Made by a program: the position numbers and the translations under genes. A stretch of 6,957 nt of DNA from Bacteroidota bacterium. Its GTDB lineage: Bacteria > Bacteroidota > Ignavibacteria > Tepidaquicellales > Tepidaquicellaceae. The first letter of the stretch is position 1. Every line of letters starts with the position of its first letter. This document shows positions 1 to 4,504 of the stretch, one piece after another. Below the pieces are notes generated by a model, which was given only the letters and a program-made list of their open reading frames with translations, was not told the origin of the DNA and ran no database searches. Where the stretch lies: assembly GCA_023429265.1 (NCBI GenBank), contig JAEYVS010000196.1, forward strand, positions 1 through 6,957, in the 5' to 3' direction.

Positions 1-2
1 TC

Positions 3-107
3 AAAAAAGCTGATCACGTATTAAAGCTAATACACAGAGCAAATTCGAGCTACTTCAGGACTTTGAATAAAAAGCTGTTATGGGGTAAGGATCTGCGTAA
101 GTATTAA
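3..107 (+). CDS. C-terminal fragment of an unidentified plus-strand protein
   Basis: The plus-strand frame starting at base 3 stays open for 34 codons to a TAA at 105-107. It reads as a basic C-terminus that includes the segment YFRTLNKKLLWGKDLRKY. It is the only open frame over this stretch, since all three minus-strand frames and the other two plus frames contain stops. Its stop codon overlaps the stop of the minus-strand carbonic anhydrase (TAA on plus at 105-107, TAA on minus at 106-104), a common arrangement for tightly packed convergent genes. The 5' part lies outside the window and I do not recognise the family. A 34-codon open frame could occur by chance in AT-rich DNA, so this is a moderate call. 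Confidence 0.4.
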   Translation, partial: KKADHVLKLIHRANSSYFRTLNKKLLWGKDLRKY

Positions 108-721
108 TCGAAAAACTTAACCTTCCCTGTCTCATTATCATACATTGCTCCTGAAATTATTATCTCTCCTTTTTCCTCCATTTCACGCAAAATATCACTT
201 TCTTCCCGAATCTTTTCTATAGTCATACGGATGCTTTTCTCATTTACTTTAGTAACAAAGTCAATATTAGATGCTGTTTTTTCACCATCATAATCGTTAA
301 GAGCTTCAACAGCGGGTTTGATCTTTTCCATAACACCTGTCAGATGACCCATTTTCACATTGTCTATAGCGCCTTTCATCGCGCCGCAGTCCGTGTGTCC
401 CATAACCAGGATTAGCCGTGATCCAATGACTTTGCTGGCAAATTCAAGACTCCCAAGTATGTCATTATTAACGATATTTCCGGCAACACGGACAATGAAC
501 ACATCCCCTATCCCCTGGTCAAAGAATATCTCAGGGAGCATCCGGGAATCTATGCAGGCAAGTATCGACGCATAGGGAAACTGGATATTCGAAGTCCTTT
601 TGACTTCATCCATCAAATCCCTTTTAAGATGCTGGTTATTAACAAATCTTTCGTTTCCCTCTTTCAGCATTTGCAGTGCTGATTCAGGAGTGATCTTGCT
701 TTGAGTTTCTTTTGTTTGCAA
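104..721 (-). CDS. Beta-class carbonic anhydrase
   Basis: This cytoplasmic zinc enzyme interconverts CO2 and bicarbonate, usually to supply bicarbonate for carboxylations and pH balance. The 205-residue product has the beta-class signatures: the Zn-ligand Cys56 within CIDSR, with the Asp58-Arg60 dyad, then VMGHTDCGA with the ligands His109 and Cys112. The segment DVFIVRVAGNIV at 73-84 is also characteristic. The N-terminus, TPESALQMLKEGNERFV, resembles the usual opening helix of this subgroup, and the length is normal. No signal peptide is seen. The start is TTG at 721-719. An in-frame stop lies 13 codons upstream with no ATG between, and the first internal ATG (Met18) would cut into the conserved helix, so TTG is preferred. 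There is no Shine-Dalgarno sequence, and a GC-rich hairpin ends about 12 nt before the start. The gene lies 43 bp downstream of the propeller gene on the same strand. No cyanate or transporter gene is nearby, so its specific metabolic partner is unknown. Confidence 0.93.
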   Translation of the reverse strand: MQTKETQSKITPESALQMLKEGNERFVNNQHLKRDLMDEVKRTSNIQFPYASILACIDSRMLPEIFFDQGIGDVFIVRVAGNIVNNDILGSLEFASKVIGSRLILVMGHTDCGAMKGAIDNVKMGHLTGVMEKIKPAVEALNDYDGEKTASNIDFVTKVNEKSIRMTIEKIREESDILREMEEKGEIIISGAMYDNETGKVKFFD

Positions 722-733
722 TATATTATTAAA

Positions 734-751
734 GGCGGCGTTTAAGCCGCC
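734..751 (-). terminator. GC-rich hairpin between propeller gene and carbonic anhydrase gene
   Basis: On the minus strand GGCGGC (751-746) pairs perfectly with GCCGCC (739-734) around the 6-nt loop TTAAAC, and a G-T pair can extend the stem to 7 bp. It starts 13 nt after the stop of the 765-2555 gene and is followed by TTTAATAATATA. That makes it a plausible but weak intrinsic terminator, because the T run is only three long. The hairpin also sits about 12 nt before the TTG start of the carbonic anhydrase gene, so it could instead affect read-through or ribosome loading there. Confidence 0.55.
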
Positions 752-764
752 CTGTATTTAATTA

Positions 765-2555
765 TTATTTTATTAAAAGCATCTTATTTATGCCCATCAA
801 CATATTATCGGAAATCAGTCTGTAAAAATACACACCTGAAGTTAATCCTCTTGCATTAAAAGTATATTCATAAATCCCCGGTGTTAAGTTTCCGTTAACC
901 AGGGTCTGGACTTCCTTCCCGAGAGCATCATACACTGCCAGTTTAATATTTGACGCTTTAGGAATATCAAACTTTATTCTCGTCGATGGATTAAAAGGGT
1001 TTGGATAATTCTGGGAAAGCTTAAATGTCTCAGGTGTTTGATTTGAAACCTGGTTCACGTTCACGATCGTTGTATTATCCACAACCCCCGTATGCTGAAT
1101 ATTATACTGCCACACGGGGTTATATATCTTTGCAGGATTATATGGTACACCTGCATTCCAGAGGTACATTCGAACTGTCTGCGTAGATATTTCATTACCT
1201 GTTCCTGCTATGTCCAGTGTTCCGTCCCGGTTTATGTCCGTAAGTATTGGTGTGCTGAAGAAAGAAGCTCCGATTATTTCCATCGGCCAGCCCGCCACAG
1301 GAGTACCATCGTGATTGTAAGCAAGGTATCTGCCGGGTCCCCAGGTATTATCATCAACTATGAGCTCGGTCATATTGTCATTATCTATGTCAGCCAGGGT
1401 AACCTGGGCATTTACCGCCCAGATGGGTCCTATTGGAAAACCCGCTAAAGCTGTTCCGTTTACATTCCACGCGTAAACAAAGTTCGAAGGAGAACCGCTG
1501 GCTACCTGGTCGCCTACACATACATCGAGGATATTATCTCCGTCGATGTAGCCTACTGCCGGAGGTCCGTATATCCATTGCGAGGTGGTCTTTGGCCAGT
1601 TAGGTTTCACCGTACCATTATTATCAAGTATGTAAACATATCCTCCTGCACCGCCCCCGTGTGAACCGAATATTATCTCTCTCTCAGGATCACCGTCAAC
1701 ATTAACCAGCACCGGGGAGGAATACGAGTTTACATCACCATTCGGAAGAGTAAAGGGAAAGCCCGGAAGCGAATCACCATTAACGTGCCACGCGTAAAGT
1801 CCGGTTGTCGATTCCGCTACTATTTCCGGAATACCGTCATTCGTAATATCCCCTACTGCGGCGCTCGATGCAGGAAATCCTGAAATTGATTTAGGCCAGC
1901 CCGGATATACCGTTCCGTCACCTTTGTAAACCCAGACTTCGTTCGCCGGATTGGGAGCACCGACCCGTCTATTGGTAATGATCTCCAAAGCTCCGTCATT
2001 ATTGAGGTCTGCCAGCACGGGTGTGCGTGTGTTATATCCGTGAGATATCGGGAAGCCTGTCACATTCGAGCCGTCTTTTTCGTATGCCTTTACGGAACCG
2101 CCTGAACCGATTGTAGCGCCGTGTATCATAACCACGATCTCTTCCTGACCATCTCCGTCTATGTCACCTACCGATGGTGCGCCGTCTGCAGACTGAGTAT
2201 GAGTAACCGGCCAGCCGGGAACGCTCGTACCGTCTAAGTTTCGAGCCTGGGTAGATAATCCCGTATTGTATAGTATTTCCATCTCCGGGTCGCTATCCAT
2301 ATTGCAGAATACGCCGCCTTCTGCGGTAGTAGCTGAAGTTATGGTAACCGGAAATCCGGGAAAGACCGGAAGTGAATCTGAATTATCTGTATTTACTGTG
2401 TAAGAATTACCATTAGCATCCTTCATATTTACATTTCCCAATACATCCGGGACATACAGCCTGTTATCCTGTACCTTTACGAAGTCATTACCCCAATCAA
2501 ACCCGGTCAGGACTAAAACCATAACCGCGATCACTGAAAAGAAAAGTTGTCTCAT
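765..2555 (-). CDS. Secreted FG-GAP/VCBS-like beta-propeller protein with type IX sorting domain
   Basis: This is a predicted extracellular or surface-anchored protein of 596 residues. Residues 1 to about 20 form a signal peptide (Arg2, then the hydrophobic FFSVIAVMVLVLTGF) for Sec export. Eight repeats of about 50 residues follow. Each has an acidic calcium-loop-like motif near residues 85, 131, 183, 236, 285, 335, 389 and 440, such as GDIDGDGQEEI and ADLNNDGALEI. Each also has a GFP or GWP turn (aromatic at 68, 115, 168, 220, 266, 320, 373, 423). This suggests a beta-propeller of seven or eight blades, as in integrin-alpha-like FG-GAP proteins. Residues 511-596 are a type A type IX (Por) secretion sorting domain: LSQNYPNPFNPST, VYDALGKEVQ, GLTSGVYFYRL and a basic terminus KMLLIK. 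That domain directs passage across the outer membrane and is normally removed. No catalytic domain is visible, so binding or adhesion is the most that can be inferred. The ATG start at 2555 is fixed by the signal peptide. Confidence 0.9.
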   Translation of the reverse strand: MRQLFFSVIAVMVLVLTGFDWGNDFVKVQDNRLYVPDVLGNVNMKDANGNSYTVNTDNSDSLPVFPGFPVTITSATTAEGGVFCNMDSDPEMEILYNTGLSTQARNLDGTSVPGWPVTHTQSADGAPSVGDIDGDGQEEIVVMIHGATIGSGGSVKAYEKDGSNVTGFPISHGYNTRTPVLADLNNDGALEIITNRRVGAPNPANEVWVYKGDGTVYPGWPKSISGFPASSAAVGDITNDGIPEIVAESTTGLYAWHVNGDSLPGFPFTLPNGDVNSYSSPVLVNVDGDPEREIIFGSHGGGAGGYVYILDNNGTVKPNWPKTTSQWIYGPPAVGYIDGDNILDVCVGDQVASGSPSNFVYAWNVNGTALAGFPIGPIWAVNAQVTLADIDNDNMTELIVDDNTWGPGRYLAYNHDGTPVAGWPMEIIGASFFSTPILTDINRDGTLDIAGTGNEISTQTVRMYLWNAGVPYNPAKIYNPVWQYNIQHTGVVDNTTIVNVNQVSNQTPETFKLSQNYPNPFNPSTRIKFDIPKASNIKLAVYDALGKEVQTLVNGNLTPGIYEYTFNARGLTSGVYFYRLISDNMLMGINKMLLIK

Positions 2556-2669
2556 TGTTTGTCGTGTTTTTGTTTAAGTTATCTAAAAATCCGCCCACAG
2601 TAAAAATATTGCAAGAATCTATCAAAAATGAAATGGAATTGCGGAATTCAGATTTCGATGACCGACCAC

Positions 2670-2795
2670 TGATTTTATAGTGATTTATTTTGAGTGTTGT
2701 GCCGGCTGGGAATGGTGATTTTTTAAACTGTTGATTTTTCATAAATGGTAGATTTAAGATTTTAAATGACCTGAATTGATTTTATAGTTATTTAT
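2670..2795. repeat. 19-bp direct repeat pair, 107 bp apart
   Basis: The segments 2670-2688 and 2777-2795 match at 18 of 19 positions (TGATTTTATAGTGATTTAT, with G changed to T at position 13 in the second copy). The second copy also lies inside an imperfect inverted repeat that opens with CCTGA near 2770 and closes with TCAGG near 2805. The sequence is AT-rich, so some similarity is expected by chance. No function can be assigned. Confidence 0.45.
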
Positions 2796-2900
2796 AAAAA
2801 ATCAGGTATCGGTCCGAAAATTTGGATTGAAAAAACAATAGCTTCCTGAGTGGTGTTAATTTTGCAAATTTTTTCTTCTTATCTTTTGAAAAGACTAAGC

Positions 2901-2930
2901 CACTAATTAGCACTAATTTTCTCGAATTAA
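2901..2930. repeat. Short tandem array of CACTAATT-type 10-mers
   Basis: Three adjacent 10-mers are seen: CACTAATTAG, CACTAATTTT and the degenerate CTCGAATTAA, preceded by AAAGACTAAGC. A related array at 3182-3219 also follows an AAAGACT sequence, so the two look like diverged copies of one dispersed intergenic repeat. From memory, similar CACTAATT/CACGAATT text is common between genes in Bacteroidota-type genomes. That recollection is not a database result. Confidence 0.5.
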
Positions 2931-2951
2931 ACCGATTTATTCTAATTTGCA

Positions 2952-2970
2952 CCTGCCTGCGGCAGGCAGG
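2952..2970. repeat. Perfect GC-rich palindrome (8-bp stem, 3-nt loop)
   Basis: CCTGCCTG (2952-2959) and CAGGCAGG (2963-2970) flank the loop CGG. It is a sharp GC-rich island in AT-rich surroundings. Palindromes with this CTGCC/GGCAG core are, to my recollection, multi-copy intergenic elements in many FCB and uncultivated-bacterium genomes. There is no T run on either side, so it is unlikely to be a simple terminator. It lies inside a spurious 62-codon open frame. Confidence 0.7.
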
Positions 2971-2974
2971 CGAC

Positions 2975-3002
2975 ATTTGACTTTTGACATTTAACCTTTG
3001 AC
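2975..3002. repeat. Four tandem 7-bp units with consensus NTTTGAC
   Basis: The units are ATTTGAC (2975-2981), TTTTGAC (2982-2988), ATTTAAC (2989-2995) and CTTTGAC (2996-3002). They keep an exact 7-bp period and differ mainly in the first base. The array begins four bases after the GC-rich palindrome at 2952-2970, so the two may belong to one composite element. No function is known to me. Confidence 0.6.
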
Positions 3003-3117
3003 GTATTGGTAGTCATAATTGCGGTTTAATTCATATACAATATAGTAATATTTACGGTGAATATCAAGGGCATATTTAATTAATTAATTCTTAATTCTTC
3101 ATCAGTGGGTAGAAAAT

Positions 3118-3154
3118 CGTCAGAGTCCCGTTGTAGACTCTGACGGTGGGGAAT
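3118..3154. repeat. Hairpin repeat, copy 1 (10-bp perfect stem)
   Basis: CGTCAGAGTC (3118-3127) pairs perfectly with GACTCTGACG (3136-3145) around an 8-nt loop. The part from 3124 to 3154 recurs at 3328-3357 with one substitution (T to G in the loop) and one single-base indel in the following G run. No T run follows directly, so a terminator role is doubtful. Confidence 0.65.
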
Positions 3155-3181
3155 TTTGAAAATTTTTTTAAAAAGACTCAC

Positions 3182-3219
3182 CACCAATTTCACGAATTGC
3201 ACTAATTTCACAGAATTTT
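3182..3219. repeat. Short tandem array of CACNAATTT 9-mers
   Basis: The units are CACCAATTT (3182-3190), CACGAATTG (3191-3199), CACTAATTT (3200-3208) and CACAGAATTT (from 3209, with one inserted base). The 9-bp period and the CAC-AATT core are clear. Together with the AAAGACT lead-in the array is related to the one at 2901-2930. Confidence 0.55.
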
Positions 3220-3290
3220 TAGAATAATAGAACACAAATGAGGATAGATCCTTAATTTAACGGTTAAAACCGCATTCACTTGCACTAATA

Positions 3291-3310
3291 CCACGCCTTG
3301 AAAGGCGTGG
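3291..3310. repeat. Perfect palindrome with 9-bp stem
   Basis: CCACGCCTT (3291-3299) pairs perfectly with AAGGCGTGG (3302-3310) around a 2-nt spacer. The G+C content is much higher than in the adjacent DNA. It is unrelated in sequence to the other palindromes nearby, so it probably represents a different dispersed repeat family. There is no T run next to it. Confidence 0.65.
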
Positions 3311-3327
3311 CTATTGATCCATATTAA

Positions 3328-3357
3328 AGTCCCGTTGGAGACTCTGACGGTGGGAAT
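3328..3357. repeat. Hairpin repeat, copy 2
   Basis: This segment matches 3124-3154 apart from one substitution and one 1-bp deletion. The homology stops at AGTC on the left, so the long left arm of copy 1 is missing and only AGTC/GACT can pair. It therefore looks like a truncated copy of the same hairpin element, in the same orientation and about 204 bp away. Confidence 0.6.
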
Positions 3358-3370
3358 GGTGTTTATTGAT

Positions 3371-3471
3371 ACTAAACCCCTCTGCCGATGTAGCCGCTCG
3401 CTTCCTCGCTAACATCGGCTTCTCCCCTTTGTACAAAGGGGAGAGTAGTTGTGTTGTTGGTGAGGGTTAGT
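3371..3471. mobile_element. MITE-like palindromic element with imperfect TIRs and a 5-bp flanking repeat
   Basis: The left end ACTAAACCCCTC (3371-3382) and the right end GAGGGTTAGT (3462-3471) are inverted repeats that match except for two single-base insertions on the left. Directly outside both ends is the same pentamer TTGAT (3366-3370 and 3472-3476), as expected for a target-site duplication. Inside are two hairpins. In the first, GCCGATGT (3384-3391) pairs with ACATCGGC (3412-3419). The second is a perfect 24-bp palindrome at 3421-3444, TCTCCCCTTT then GTAC then AAAGGGGAGA. It has no coding capacity. It is probably a non-autonomous insertion moved by a transposase encoded elsewhere, or a REP-like element. 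The transposition interpretation is inference. Confidence 0.5.
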
Positions 3472-3499
3472 TTGATGGCTCGACTCATTGAGAGTAGAC

Positions 3500-3558
3500 G
3501 AGGTTTTCAACCAACCTCCCGACAAAAGACGTTGGGACCCCGCATTTGAATATGCGGG
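3500..3558. repeat. Cluster of small hairpins downstream of xerD
   Basis: Three short inverted repeats lie here. GAGGTT (3500-3505) pairs with AACCTC (3513-3518). CCCGAC (3518-3523) pairs with GTTGGG (3531-3536) using one G-T pair. CCCGCAT (3539-3545) pairs perfectly with ATGCGGG (3552-3558) around a 6-nt loop. The first two share base 3518 and cannot both form fully. They lie 38-98 nt past the xerD stop on its strand and could stop or stabilise its transcript, but none is followed by a T run. They may equally be another dispersed repeat. Confidence 0.45.
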
Positions 3559-3595
3559 ACTTCGCTTCGCTGCGCAAGCCGGTGGTTTGTAACCC

Positions 3596-4504
3596 TCACC
3601 CCCTCGGGTGAAAAGTCTTATGGACTTCGATGAGGTATTCTTTGTCGATGTGGGTGTAGATCTGGGTGGTGGATATGTCGGAGTGGCCGAGCATCTCCTG
3701 TATGATGCGGATGTCCGCGCCGCCTTCGAGCAGGTGCGTCGCGAATGAGTGACGTATCGTATGCGGGTGAACTTCCTTTTTTATTCCTGCCATCGAGCAG
3801 TACTTCCTCACAATATCCCATATACCCATCCGGGAAAGCTTTTTCCCGCGGAAATTCAGAAACAGGAAATTTTCTGACTTATCATTTTTAAGCTTATTTC
3901 TGCTCTCCTCGATATATCTAGTCACCCAGCTGAGCGCCGAGCTTCCGATGGGAACTATTCTTTCCTTCGAACCTTTTCCGAATACACGTATGAACTCCTC
4001 GTCGAATATTATGTCCGGTATCCTCAGGTCTAATGTCTCACTCACCCGCAGACCGCTCGCGTACATCACCTCGAGTATTGCCCGGTCGCGGAGCCCAAGC
4101 TTGTCCGAGGTGTCAGGCTTTGAGAGTATCTCATCGATCTCGGCAATAGATAGGACTTCAGGCAGCTCCCGCTTTTGTTTTGGACTCTCGATATTTTCCA
4201 TCGGGTTTGAGCTTATCAAATCCTCGGAGGCGAGGAATTTATAGTATGAGCGGAGCGTGGATAGCATTCTTGCCGTGGATTTCGCGGAAAAAGGTTTATT
4301 CTCTTCATCACCTTTTTTGAGATGCTTTATGAAATCCTGTATGACCGACTGATCTACTTCCCCGAGCTCTATTGACCGGCCGCCGATAGCACCGTTCAGG
4401 AATTCGGTAAATCTTTCAAGGTCGAATGTATAGGATTCAATTGTATTTTCGGATAGTGACTTCTCTGTGCGGAGGTAATTGATGAATAGTTTTCGGTAGT
4501 CCAT
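3596..4504 (-). CDS. xerD: Tyrosine site-specific recombinase XerD
   Basis: XerD acts with a XerC partner at the chromosomal dif site, under FtsK control, to resolve chromosome dimers. The 302-residue length matches the family (E. coli XerD has 298). Residues 1 to about 90 form the SAM-like core-binding domain, and about 110-295 the catalytic domain. The full catalytic set is present: Arg153 in ASGLRVSE, Lys177 in GKGSKER, His248 and Arg251 in HPHTIRHSFATHL, His274 in LGHSDISTTQIYTHI, and the nucleophile Tyr283. The C-terminus EVHKTFHPRG resembles the XerD rather than the XerC ending. The ATG at 4504-4502 shares its A with the TGA stop of the upstream pgpH-like gene (TGATG), so translation is probably coupled. 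The stop codon lies inside an 11-bp inverted repeat. XerC, XerA-type or phage integrase identity is less likely given length, ending and housekeeping context. Confidence 0.93.
   Translation of the reverse strand: MDYRKLFINYLRTEKSLSENTIESYTFDLERFTEFLNGAIGGRSIELGEVDQSVIQDFIKHLKKGDEENKPFSAKSTARMLSTLRSYYKFLASEDLISSNPMENIESPKQKRELPEVLSIAEIDEILSKPDTSDKLGLRDRAILEVMYASGLRVSETLDLRIPDIIFDEEFIRVFGKGSKERIVPIGSSALSWVTRYIEESRNKLKNDKSENFLFLNFRGKKLSRMGIWDIVRKYCSMAGIKKEVHPHTIRHSFATHLLEGGADIRIIQEMLGHSDISTTQIYTHIDKEYLIEVHKTFHPRG

Larger units (their letters stand above)
2556..3595. other. 1,040-bp intergenic repeat island with no convincing gene
   Basis: This region lies upstream of the propeller gene and downstream of xerD, both on the minus strand. 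It is AT-rich in its first half and has no open frame with coding character. It holds the propeller gene's promoter region (2556 to about 2650), where I find no clear consensus. It also holds a 19-bp direct repeat, two short tandem arrays, four or five unrelated perfect or near-perfect palindromes, a duplicated 30-bp element and a MITE-like element, all listed separately. No tRNA, rRNA or CRISPR structure is recognisable. Confidence 0.75.

Noticed and set aside
1092..1448. A 118-codon plus-strand frame inside the propeller gene, and similar frames inside carbonic anhydrase, xerD and pgpH
   Set aside because: All lie antisense or out of frame within genes supported by conserved motifs, and their translations show no recognisable domains.
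2556..2650. A promoter for the propeller gene (for example TTGATA with a 17-bp spacer to TACTGT)
   Set aside because: The -10 candidate matches the sigma-70 consensus poorly, and no Bacteroidota-type TAnnTTTG is present, so I could not support a specific call.
2497..2742. An 81-codon minus-strand open frame overlapping the start of the propeller gene
   Set aside because: It runs out of frame into the propeller signal-peptide coding region and covers the promoter area. The composition is low-complexity and no family is recognisable.
2788..2976. A 62-codon minus-strand open frame beginning MSPACRRQVQ
   Set aside because: Its N-terminal part is a translation of the GC-rich palindrome and the rest is AT-rich intergenic text with no domain or coding character. 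Such frames arise wherever that repeat family lies.
3010..3058. A dif-like XerCD target in the AT-rich stretch downstream of xerD
   Set aside because: I could not find two 11-bp half sites with dyad symmetry around a 6-bp centre; the AT-rich text there has no convincing dyad.
3124..3357. A CRISPR array built on the duplicated 30-bp hairpin sequence
   Set aside because: There are only two copies, separated by about 173 bp of unrelated sequence with other repeats inside. No regular spacers and no cas genes are present.
3371..3600. Integron attC-like recombination sites next to the tyrosine recombinase gene
   Set aside because: The inverted repeats do not show paired RYYYAAC and GTTRRRY cores in the attC arrangement. 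The recombinase has XerD features with no sign of the integron-integrase additional domain.
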